In this document: one piece after another, positions 9,501 through 17,275 of the stretch
How the letters are laid out: every line of letters starts with the position of its first letter
Position numbering within the stretch: the first letter of the stretch is position 1
DNA from: Hymenoscyphus infarciens
Lineage: Eukaryota; Ascomycota; Leotiomycetes; Helotiales; Helotiaceae
Direction of reading: 5' to 3'
Length of the DNA stretch: 18,049 nucleotides
Assembly: GCA_001414345.1 (NCBI GenBank)
Contig: LLCB01000599.1
Coordinates: forward strand, 1 to 18,049
Made by a program: the position numbers and the translations under genes
The notes under the pieces: model-generated
Told to the model about the DNA's origin: nothing
The model's input: the letters and a program-made list of their open reading frames with translations, nothing else
Databases searched by the model: none

Positions 9501-11357
9501 CCAGCCACACTAGACGTTTGGCTACGATCACTTCCGTCAAAAGCAGCATTCGAGAACCCACGAGGGAGCCCACCGAACGCGTTAAGACCATGCTCAGGTA
9601 TTCCTCCCAATCCATGCATTCTACTTTGCTGATGAGATTCCGTTTCGTAGTTTCCCTCGCCTTGTTCGTTTCTTTCCTCAGGTGGGCTTCGGTATGGATT
9701 CGTATCGGATGGGCTAAGTGGGTCATGTTCTTCTCGGCGCTGGGGAGTTTGATGGCTTTGAGTACGTTGAGTGTCACGGAAACCTTGCATCTCAGACATT
9801 CCAAAGTCACTGGAATCGCCCCGAACAGGAGTATCCATCCCAGGATGTCTTCGACTTGGGGGACTTGCATCTTGACCTCCAAGAGCAGCACTCCCTGCCG
9901 GGGGTTCATCACCAAAAGGATCCGTATCCGTACGTTGTCTTCCAGTAGGTCTCCAAGATCGTTCTCCAGCCTTAGACGACAGGTCCTCCGAGCTATCCTT
10001 TGGCATTAAATGAGCAAGACGACTTTCTCCTCTATTTCCAAATGCAGGTCTCTTCTCACTTGGCGTTGGAGGATTAGCAGCTCCCCCACCACCCAGCGCA
10101 AAACTCCCAAAATTACCCATAGGTGACATAGTTGCGCTCGCGGAAGGAGGGCCCCACGGAGATGCAGGTCCATTCCCAAGAGCGCTCCCGGCAGTATTAG
10201 CACGCTGCAATCCGCCAAAGGGCAAGCCGTGCTTTGAATCCTCTGGTCGATCATCGTCCTTGTCGGCATTGAATTTGGGTCGTTGGAAAAAGGGGGAATC
10301 CTCCCTGGAAAATCGGCCCGTTCCGGCTGGTGAGGGGAGTCCGCCAATTCCATCGCTAGTTTGCTGACGACGGGTGCTTGGTCTGCTGGATACCGGTGAA
10401 GAGAGGCCAAATGCTCCAGGACCTTGTCCATGCGACATGGAGACTTTGCGACCATTAGCAGCTTGGGTGGTCGAGTCCTTGTTGATATTTTGAGGCGGGG
10501 GCTTCAAGGGGGAGTTGACATCGCCAGAAAAGAGCTTCACAAAGTTAGCGGGGGTGGCTCAAATTAGCATGATTGACTTACAACTTTCTCCTGCTCCGAC
10601 ATCTCCTCCAGCCCTACTGGTCGAATAAGGCCATTTGTATCCCAGCAAGCTTCAGGGCCATAAGAATCTCGGCCGTCCCCGCTCTTGCCCCAGCTAGCGC
10701 GTCCATTTGTTCCATTTGATTGTTCGGGATTCCAGTTATTTACGAAAAGGCGTGAAACGTCCGCTTGCAAGCCTCCCGACTCCTCCTGCGCTCGGTAGAT
10801 ATCCAGGAGTTGATTTTTGGAATAACGGGTGTCTATTGATTGCTCGTAGTGCGATGAGTGCATGTCGGCGCCAGGTGTAGTCAGAGGCGCCTCTCCTTGA
10901 GATGACGCTGGCGCAAAGGGGGTGGTTGAGGGTCGTCTGAGGGTGAGGGTACCATTTGTTGCTCGAGAATCTCTTCGTGCCCTGTGAGGTAAACGCGCAT
11001 TAGTGAGGAAAGTGGAAAGCGCGCTTGGTGTGCTTGGTAGAGACTTCTTCAGTCTTGGGAGATTCGGTCTAGTCACAGACATGGTGTTCTGTCTGCCTCA
11101 CAATGTGCTTGAGGGGGTAATAAAATGATTTGTGGGGTGAAATAAGGAATGGAGCTGAACGAAAGTGTGCGGTAACGAATGAATGTAGTAGATGAGGGAG
11201 TGTAGAGCGACGCTCCAAGGTTGGGTTAGGAGCTCCAGAGGCAAACATACCAGTCCCCGCTTCCTCCTCGTCCATCGCCCCTCCCGCTTCGAGGTTCGCG
11301 ACTAGAAGCTTGACCTGCAGCTGCAGAGGCAAAGCTTGATGGCATATGGGAAGGCAT
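6560..11357 (-). CDS. GYF-domain protein (Smy2/Mpd2/GIGYF type), 1476 aa, four exons
   Basis: Exons are 11251-11357, 10582-10981, 6916-10534 and 6560-6864. Together they are 4431 bases, exactly 1477 codons including TAG. The start MPSHMPSSFASAAAGQ resembles N-termini I recall from other Pezizomycotina GYF proteins. Residues 37-170 form a conserved-looking block (RATNGTLTLRRPSTTPF, YSKNQLLDIY, LFVNNWNPEQSNG). The GYF domain lies at about 728-785: W729, then DPQG, QGPW (739-742), M747, W750 and FF (755-756). It is followed by a Gln/Arg-rich helix (about 840-875), an Ala/Lys/Glu helix (about 1150-1175) and a C-terminal block with MDGRRFAEEFLRRRK. The rest is low-complexity Ser/Gly/Pro/Gln. GYF domains bind PPG[hydrophobic] peptides. 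Relatives act in translational repression, mRNA quality control and vesicle traffic. The role here is inferred. Position 754 is S where the classical signature has G. Confidence 0.93.
6865..6915 (-). other. Intron 3 of the GYF gene (51 nt, stop-free)
   Basis: The donor is GTAAGA after GATG. The acceptor chosen is CAACAG, which gives phase 1 to phase 1 and restores the conserved-looking reading GLNSGID-V-DSFVSMLL. A nearer acceptor, GACAG, has a better pyrimidine context but would break the frame. The intron is exactly 17 codons without a stop, so gene finders may read through it. Confidence 0.75.
10535..10581 (-). other. Intron 2 of the GYF gene (47 nt)
   Basis: On the minus strand the donor is GTAAGT after a GTT codon, there are TGCTAAT and GCTAAC branch-like sites, and the acceptor is GTGAAG. 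It is phase 0 and joins EEMSEQEKV to LFSGDVNSPLKPP. It contains an in-frame TAA, so it must be removed. Confidence 0.9.
10804..10824 (-). other. Putative eIF4E-family binding motif in the GYF protein
   Basis: Residues 89-95 read YSKNQLL, matching Y-x4-L-hydrophobic, inside RYSKNQLLDIYRAQ. Canonical eIF4E-binding proteins and the N-termini of metazoan and plant GYF adaptors carry motifs of this kind. The match is seen directly. Binding is inferred. Confidence 0.5.
10982..11250 (-). other. Intron 1 of the GYF gene (269 nt)
   Basis: The donor is GTATGT after GACTG and the acceptor is CCTCACAG. Phase 2 joining makes a TGG codon, giving GSGDW-ARRDSRATNGT. It is longer than the other introns and contains an ATG at 11082 whose frame runs open into exon 2, so an alternative first exon is possible. 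Confidence 0.85.
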
Positions 11358-13358
11358 GATCGGTCGTTAACAGTCTGGAGATCAGCGCTAGATGATGGGC
11401 AGACGAGATGCAATCGAGGGTAGGTCGGCGCGTCAGAGTAATTGGAAGACGACGCGAAGCGGCCTCGGTTTAAATTACGAGAGATGGAAGAATTGTGCGA
11501 GATTGAATTGAACTCCGGAGAGCGGTAACGATGGTTGAGATGATGTACAGATAGTGCGCAGGCGCAGATTTGGGGGATCGAAGTTGGTATTGGTATTGGT
11601 ACTGGTGCTTCGTGATATCTTTTTTTATTTTGTGAGAAGAAACTGGACTTCCGCCTCTCCACCGCACAGGGCCAGTTCCGCTTAGCGCGATTTAAGCGTG
11701 GGTCGCCTGCTGCACCACTCAGCGCCCACGGAGTTTATGCTGAGATGCCTTCCCTTTAGCCTTCTCCTCTTCTCCTCTTCTCCTCTTCACTGCAACTTCG
11801 TTACAATTAACTTGTTAACGTAAGGGCATGCTACCGTACCGGTATCTGCCTGCTCACCAAGTACAGCATCAAGTGTCTCCTTTTTTTTCAATTCGGCTCT
11901 ACCTACCTTCTAACCTTCTCGGGGGACAATCACGTGGCCCTACACGAAGACCTCCTGGAATTTCCGATTTACCCCTGAGTATCCATCTTCGAATCTGGCC
12001 TTTGAAGCTGGATCAGGGGGTGTGCAGGGCCTCAAATGTCCGGATAATAGCCATTCGTAGGTATACGCCGACCATGTTCTATACTCGTGCATTGGGAGCA
12101 ATGTTCTCCTTTTTGATTGAGTTCTTCCTCTGTACGCACTACTGTCTGGCTAGCTCAAACCTAGGATCACGGCGACACAACCCACGACAAGAGGAAAAGG
12201 CAGCAAGCATCTCAACTAGCAGCTACTTTTTCGAACTTGGCCCACGCACAGCTCTGTTGCAAGAGCTTGCTCAATCCAGAACTTTCTAGATAAAGTTTCG
12301 ATTATTCCCCAGACCCGCTAGCTTCGAGGCAGTATTGCCTGCCCATCATTTCAAGATTGAAAATACCATTTCTCTTTTACTCGGGAGGAACCATATTGTT
12401 CGAGAAGGTTTAGGATAATCAAGATATTCACTTTTGAATTCTTCTAAACCTTCTTGAAGAATACTTGACCATTTTCCAAAATGGCAGCACTCGGAAGAAA
12501 GAGTTCTCTTACAACACTCAGACTACGAAGAAAAGACATGGTTTTCCGAGATGAGGACCCGACCCTCTCTTGTGTCAACCGGCTCGGACTCGCCTTTGTA
12601 CTCTCAAATGGCTTCCCGTTCTACATCTCGGCCTCACTTCCTTCGGCTTCCATTCCTCCCCTCAATGCTTCTCTCTCCTTTCTCGGCATCCCCCGCTCAT
12701 AGCCACAGGAAACTATGCAATCATGATACGAAACATAGCGGTGTGTTGTTCTAACACGCCACCAAGATTCCGTGTAACGTGCTACTTCCACATATCTGTT
12801 TGTCAAATTTTCCATCTTTCCTTCAAAGCGACCCCTCACAAATATGCCTCGACCCCGCTGACAACTTTCTTTGGCTGAGCTCTAAACACGACATGGTTAG
12901 TGTCACAAACGATTGTCTCTCATAGGTTCAGTCCAGTTGTCAAGGATTGTCTGCTGGCTCTTGTAAGAGCAAACAGTGGGAAGATCTTCTCTTTATCCAG
13001 GCATCCGTCTTCGTAGTTGAAGTACATGATTTGATCACAAACCCCACTCGCCGCTCTCTGGGCTTTTCCCGTTTGTTTGCCTTTCTGTTTTGCCTTTCTG
13101 GAATTTAGACTGGGTACTTAGCTGGCTATTCCCCACATCCTCTGTTGAAGTAAATGCTCCTCCTTTGCAAGACTGAATTGCTGTCTCAAAATATTATCCT
13201 CAAACTCTCATCATCAAATATCGCTATCCTCCAACCTTCTCCCAAACTAGCATCTTATCAAGCTTCATCCTCACATCTCATTCCCAAACCCCCTCTATCC
13301 TCCATCCTTCTCGTCCTCCCCTTCATCAACATCCTCAAACCCCCCTCAAACGCAAACC
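11358..13358. other. Divergent ~2-kb spacer with promoters of both flanking genes
   Basis: This spacer lies between the GYF gene (-) and the Gly/Met-rich gene (+) and must hold both promoters and leaders. It has a short GGTATT-type hexamer repeat near 11,584-11,604 and three copies of TTCTCCTC at 11,762-11,785. Plus-strand frames at 11828-12289 (153 codons) and 12481-12702 (73 codons, good start context CAAAATGGC) show no recognisable domain. They could be upstream ORFs or chance. No RNA gene was seen. Confidence 0.5.
13195..13358 (+). promoter_or_regulatory. C/T-rich leader of the Gly/Met-rich gene
   Basis: About 160 bases just before the start codon are dominated by C, T and A with almost no G (CTCATCATC, CCTCCATCCTTCTC and similar). 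Long pyrimidine-rich leaders near transcription starts are common in filamentous fungi. The tract ends in GCAAACCATGGGC, a strong start context. Confidence 0.45.
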
Positions 13359-14285
13359 ATGGGCAGAGAACACAACAACTGCCTCGGCGGCCGTTGCACC
13401 TCCCGCAATGGCCTCAACAACGAATCCACCCCGCGAGGCTCCGAACTCCTAGGGGAAAACTCCTACAACCGCGGAGGCCGCTACAGAAACGGAGACGATA
13501 GAGCGATGCTCTACCCTCGACCTGGTGCAACGAGGGATATTGTTGATAGTCTTTTGAGTCAGAGTTATAATGGTAATGGGGGGATGTATGGGAGGAATAA
13601 CTTCACCAGCATGGGAGGGGGACATGCTGGGCAAGGGGATTTTGGAGGATGTAGAAGTGGTGGGTTAGGTGGTATGGGAGCAGGGCAAGGAGATCTTGGT
13701 GGACGTCTAGGCGGTATGGGAGGCTTGGGTGGTATGGGAATGGGAGGTCTAGCCCACGACGACTTAATAGGCGGACCTCACGGTCGACGAGGGGGTTTAC
13801 ATCAAGGTCTTCGTTCTCCCCTCGACTCACCAATGAATCTTCCCTATCCAACCGGTGATCTCCACGGTCGTCTTCACCCAGGCTCGCCACAATCCCACCT
13901 CGGCCGCCAACCCCTAATGAGCGGCGCACTTCCCCATGGCTCTAGATCCCGTCTACCCCTTCATTCTCCCAGTATGTCCTCTATCTTCGACCCGTACCGC
14001 ATGGATCGTCCACGCATGCCTTATGGACCTGAGGCCATGGCGGGGAGGAGACCGAGTAATTATCGGGCGCCGTATGTGGAGGATTATGAGAGTGAGATAG
14101 AGGCTGATATGGTAGAGCAGGCAATGATGCAACATATGTATGGTATGCAGGGTGGGATGGGTGATGGGTATTTTGGTATGGATGGGGGGTATGGGTATGG
14201 TGGTGGGATGGGAGGCGGGATGGGTGGTATGGGAATGGGTGGTATGGGAATGGGTGGTATGGGGATGGGTGGGAGGATGGGGTAG
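13359..14285 (+). CDS. Gly/Met-rich orphan protein, 308 aa
   Basis: No family is recognised. The N-terminal 60 residues are polar and Asn/Arg/Gly-rich (NRGGRYRNGDD, then RPGATRDIVDSLLSQ). Residues about 75-140 are Gly/Met-rich (GGLGGMGMGG-type runs). A Pro/Ser/Arg/His-rich middle follows, then a probably folded acidic helix at about 236-256 (VEDYESEIEADMVEQAMMQHM). The end consists of GMGMG repeats encoded by three 15-base units (14226-14270). There is no signal peptide and no membrane segment. ATG at 13359 lies in ACCATGG, and the frame is open to TAG with no intron needed. The composition suggests a largely disordered protein. An RNA- or protein-binding role would be a guess. The gene lies next to the degenerate region on its right. 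Confidence 0.75.
   Translation: MGREHNNCLGGRCTSRNGLNNESTPRGSELLGENSYNRGGRYRNGDDRAMLYPRPGATRDIVDSLLSQSYNGNGGMYGRNNFTSMGGGHAGQGDFGGCRSGGLGGMGAGQGDLGGRLGGMGGLGGMGMGGLAHDDLIGGPHGRRGGLHQGLRSPLDSPMNLPYPTGDLHGRLHPGSPQSHLGRQPLMSGALPHGSRSRLPLHSPSMSSIFDPYRMDRPRMPYGPEAMAGRRPSNYRAPYVEDYESEIEADMVEQAMMQHMYGMQGGMGDGYFGMDGGYGYGGGMGGGMGGMGMGGMGMGGMGMGGRMG
14226..14270 (+). repeat. Three 15-bp in-frame tandem units
   Basis: GGTATGGGAATGGGT is repeated at 14226, 14241 and 14256, the last with one change. Each unit encodes Gly-Met-Gly-Met-Gly, so the protein tail can lengthen or shorten by slippage without losing frame. Confidence 0.9.
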
Positions 14286-14306
14286 GTTTTGGGGTGTTGG
14301 TGTTCT

Positions 14307-14356
14307 GGGACTTGGGAGTTGGGACCTGGGATGGGTGGTGGGTGGTGGGTGGTGGG
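14307..14356 (+). promoter_or_regulatory. G-triplet array (putative G-quadruplex) in the 3' UTR
   Basis: GGG triplets start at 14307, 14314, 14321, 14328, 14333, 14340, 14347 and 14354, almost perfectly 7 bases apart. This fits the G3-N(1-7) quadruplex rule twice over. It begins 22 bases after the TAG of the Gly/Met-rich gene and would be in its mRNA as well as in the DNA. A regulatory effect is inferred. Confidence 0.6.
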
Positions 14357-14652
14357 TTTAATCTGTATGCGCATCTCCTCTTCCGCCTTGAGATTTAGCT
14401 GACAGTTTCAAGGAATCAAAATGGGTAGTCATAGAATAATAGTCCTTGTTTAAGAGCTGTCTCGTTGCGAAAATTCATCATCTTTCTGTTTTTGGTTACA
14501 CTTTTACTTTATTCAACCTTCTTTTTCAGCACATAGTCAATGTTTTGCTCTCCCCTCTTTCTTCCTCTTCTTATAAGCATGTACTGTTTCTTGTGCTACT
14601 ACTGTAAAATACTGAAGATACATGTTCCTCCACTTATCTATTTCACACACCC
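14357..14652. other. 3' flank of the Gly/Met-rich gene
   Basis: T-rich sequence of ordinary composition, likely the remainder of the 3' UTR and the polyadenylation region. No gene, RNA or repeat was seen. Confidence 0.4.
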
Positions 14653-15478
14653 CTAAACAACTGCTTTGGTAATTTCTCTTAAATCCTGGTTTGAGGAAGG
14701 TGATAAAAGGAGGAGTGAGCTCAAATATTCTTGAGTGGAGAATAGCAAAGGCGTTAAAGACACCATATCTTGGTTGAGGGCAATGTAGGAAAGCTTATAG
14801 ATTAGTTTTTTTTTCCTGCTAGTCGTCGTCTTATGCCTACCTTTCTCTATATGGTGTTGATGAAATCTTTTATTCGTGGACGTAGGGTAGGTATTCGAGG
14901 GCAGAAGAGGATTCGATAGCAAGATATGAATCTTTAGATTCTTGTGGCGTGGTTGATTGGAGAGTGGAGCAGTGGACGTGATGAAATATTTTTGGACTCT
15001 AGATTCTACACTCTTTACGTAGGCCTGCTTGGAGTTATTCTCGCGTATTGAGACTCCAAAGCGTAGCTCATTTTGCTCGATGTTTTCTTCTATATCTAGC
15101 GATAATAGGTCCTCGTTGAGTTTATTTTTATACCCACTTCGACGGGGGTTGTTATCGGCTTCTAGATACCTACTATCCCTGGTTGTGTTATCCTTTCATA
15201 TCTTCACTTCCTACACCAAGTGGGCGTTGCCATTCGTTGCAGCTAGTAGAAGTATTATACTAGATTACCTCGGAGAATTACTAATTGTTCCAAACCACCT
15301 CGCACAACACGAGATATTCTCGAATAATCAGCATTTAGAGTTTGTCATTTTCCTAGGTTGTTCGTGTAATTGGAAATCAAAACCAATCACCGCCACGAAT
15401 GCAGACACCCCCTGCTGTTGTGAAATTCTTTTTGGGGGGTACCTCCGACAAACCCGCTCATCTCAGTATACAGCAGTT
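14653..15478 (-). pseudogene. Possible degenerate coding region of unknown type
   Basis: One minus-strand frame runs from about 15,478 down to a TAA just before 14,653 with only four internal stops, the last near 15,195. The final ~180 codons are uninterrupted but have no ATG until 14,922. The part between about 14,940 and 15,240 is charged and protein-like (RDSRYLEADNNPRRSGYK, LLSLDIEENIEQNELR). The four stops (TGA, TAA, TAG, TGA) could each come from C-to-T change at CGA, CAA or CAG codons. That is true of any stop, so it is weak evidence. The plus-strand frame at 15029-15481 is antisense to it and has no features. It may be a mobile-element remnant; I cannot name a family. Confidence 0.3.
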
Positions 15479-15571
15479 TAGTCTACATTAGCTAACACAC
15501 AAAGACTACTTCACCAACTATAAATTCCGCAACTCAGTATAGTTTTTGCGAGGCTATAAGCTAGCATTGGC

Positions 15572-15604
15572 GAGTAGCTTCTTGCTACTCCTCAGAAGAG
15601 GAGT
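15572..15604. repeat. Two overlapping, mutually exclusive small hairpins
   Basis: GAGTAGC-TTCTT-GCTACTC (15572-15590) and ACTCCTC-AGAA-GAGGAGT (15587-15604) are both perfect 7-bp stems that share ACTC. They lie in non-coding degenerate sequence, and no function is evident. Confidence 0.5.
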
Positions 15605-15892
15605 TTACATTTGACTTAGCCTGAGACTACTTATTCCACAAGTTCAGATTTATACGCTAGTATCTTTTATCTCCCTTCTTTAGAGATTTTCGCGAGAAAA
15701 GTTCAAAAATGGCTTCGGCATTTCGGAGGTAGGTTGTCTTTCGACAGCAAAGGTTGAACGTTTTAGGTTCTTGTGAGCTAGCTGGTGAGAAAGAACTATA
15801 GTGATTACAAATCATTGAAGTCTGCAGGTTTGAAGCACTTTATTTGGGTCTTCTCGGGGAGGTTTCTAGTTCTTCAACAGCCGGGTAGACTC

Positions 15893-15901
15893 AGCAGTGC
15901 C
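15893..15901. repeat. Left 9-bp flanking direct repeat (putative target duplication)
   Basis: AGCAGTGCC lies immediately before the element and is repeated exactly at 16374-16382 after it. A 9-bp duplication is typical of Mutator-like elements. Confidence 0.6.
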
Positions 15902-16373
15902 CGACTTAGGCGACGATACGATATTTATCGGATTATCTAAATTCTTATCTAATACAATAAATATCGTTAAAAAAGTAACGAGACTCAATAATTATCAGGT
16001 TTTTAGCACTAGTGCCTTCTAGTACTTGTAACTTATATATTTTAAAAATCTGCTTTATTAGATTAAAAAGCGATTATATAACTCTTATTTTAGTATAAAA
16101 GGCTTATAATAAAACGTGTAATCTCTTAGAGTTATAAATAATTAGATTTTACTATTAAATTCATATAACTTTATCTTTATTTTTAAGACTAAGAATTCTA
16201 TTAGCTCTCGGCCGGAAGAACTATCATCCTCTAGATTCACTATTTCTCCGCCGATAATCGATATATTATCGGTTATTCTTAGAAATCCGGTATTGATCGG
16301 ATTACTTAATACGATACGATAAATATCAAAGACCCCCCCGATATGTCACCGGTAATATCGCCGCCCAAGTCTG
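15902..16373. mobile_element. 472-bp non-autonomous TIR element (copy B), Mutator-like
   Basis: The left end reads GACTTAGGCGACGATA (15903-15918). The reverse complement of the right end reads GACTTGGGCGGCGATA. They match except for two A/G transitions. Subterminal GATATTTATCG also occurs in inverted orientation on both sides. An exact 9-bp direct repeat flanks the element. No coding capacity is seen, so it would be a MITE-like passenger. The ends keep CpG-rich motifs (ACCGG, CGATACGATA, CGGCCGG) while the middle is AT-rich, so the element is partly mutated. Copy A at about 2315-2780 is the same sequence carried much further. The Mutator-like assignment rests only on the 9-bp duplication. Confidence 0.65.
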
Positions 16374-16382
16374 AGCAGTGCC
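16374..16382. repeat. Right 9-bp flanking direct repeat
   Basis: AGCAGTGCC is identical to 15893-15901. The base after it (CGATTT) also resembles the element's left end, and a further TGCCGACTTAG occurs at about 16,427. The flank may therefore itself be repeat-derived rather than a simple target duplication. Confidence 0.55.
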
Positions 16383-17095
16383 GATTTGATTTCTGTTAAC
16401 AACTTCGGGTGGCATCCAGCGGCCCTGCCGACTTAGTTAGGGTTAGATAGGTTCTTAGTTGAGGTTACATAGGTTTAGTTGAGGCTGTTAACCACCTATA
16501 CCCAACTCACCTTGCTATTGGGGTTGAGATGCACTTTCGGCCACGATGAACTTGATCAAGTCAAGACTGAACACGCTACAAATTTGCTTTCAATGAAGTC
16601 ACTTCCACAAATGCCTGGTAGGTATTCATTTATAGGTAGCACACTACCACTCTATATCTAGTTACTAAAGCAAAGAAGGAATACACATGTGATAGAAACG
16701 TGATAAGAAAGTATTCACACACCTTACAACACCCGACCCCGGGCCCAGCGCCATAGCTGCAAGGCACCATTTTTAATTCGTAATTGCTAGATTTAAGCCT
16801 CACTAAAATCCCCAAGAAGCCTCACGATATTGAATCTGCTGAAGGTCTTGAGTTTCGATGCCAAGGGTGTGGGTTTCTTGCAGGCACAGCCTTATGGAGA
16901 ACATTCTTCAACAAGGAGCTGCGCATCAGACGACACGACGAACTGAAGATTCAACAAACTAAAGATTCGACGAACTGCTGCGATTAATACAGTCATGACG
17001 CTGGACTGAAAACTCTCTCCTCTCGGTGCTGCCGGATTGCCCGGATTGCCGCCATTCAACATCCCGGGCCGAGAGCGAAGACGTCAGATGTATGG
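16383..17095. other. Intermediate-composition spacer, no clear gene
   Basis: This spacer has near-normal base composition. At 16,434-16,487 it contains two degenerate units of a TAGGTT(C)TTAGTTGAGG sequence preceded by GTTAGGGTTAG. Plus-strand frames at 16479-16661 and 16784-16987 and a minus-strand frame at 16630-16815 have no recognisable features. GCCGGATTGCCCGGATTGCC near 17,030 is a local duplication. No RNA gene was seen. Confidence 0.45.
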
Positions 17096-17275
17096 TGGCT
17101 GTTAGCGACCCTCTCGGACATTTTGGAAAATCGACTTTTTACGCCTAAATATATTATAATTCAACGTACTCCACCACCACCTTTTATACTTAACTATACT
17201 TTAATGTTAATAGAGTTACTTATTAAGGCTATTTAATTATACTAAAATTATATATACTCGATTAGTATAGAAGTT
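17096..17275. repeat. Direct duplication, copy 1 (spans a mutation boundary)
   Basis: This aligns with 17,341-17,490. GTTAGCGACCCTCTCGGACA here corresponds to ATTAGTAACTCTCTTAGATA there, followed by TTTTGGAAAATC against TTTTAGAAAATC. Both end in GGCTATTTAATTATACTAAAA-type sequence. The offset drops from 245 to 220 bases, so copy 1 has about 25 extra bases. The first 50 bases of copy 1 are hardly mutated and the rest is AT-rich. Confidence 0.7.

Noticed and set aside
11069..11662. 197-codon minus-strand frame upstream of and across GYF exon 1
   Set aside because: It is in a different frame from exon 1, covers the leader and intron 1, and has no recognisable feature. At most it is an upstream ORF.
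11828..12289. 153-codon + strand frame in the divergent spacer
   Set aside because: It has no domain, poor start context and composition like the surrounding non-coding DNA. It was left as a note in the spacer entry.
12481..12702. 73-codon + strand frame with good start context
   Set aside because: It is short, the overlapping frames are equally protein-like, and there is no family or splice evidence. It could be an upstream ORF but is not supported as a gene.
15029..15481. 150-codon + strand frame
   Set aside because: It is antisense to the more charged, protein-like minus frame. Its hydrophobic and Ser-rich translation looks like a shadow.
15902..16373. Solo LTR interpretation of the small element
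   Set aside because: The ends are inverted repeats rather than TG...CA, and the flanking duplication is 9 bp instead of 4-6 bp, which fits a DNA transposon better.
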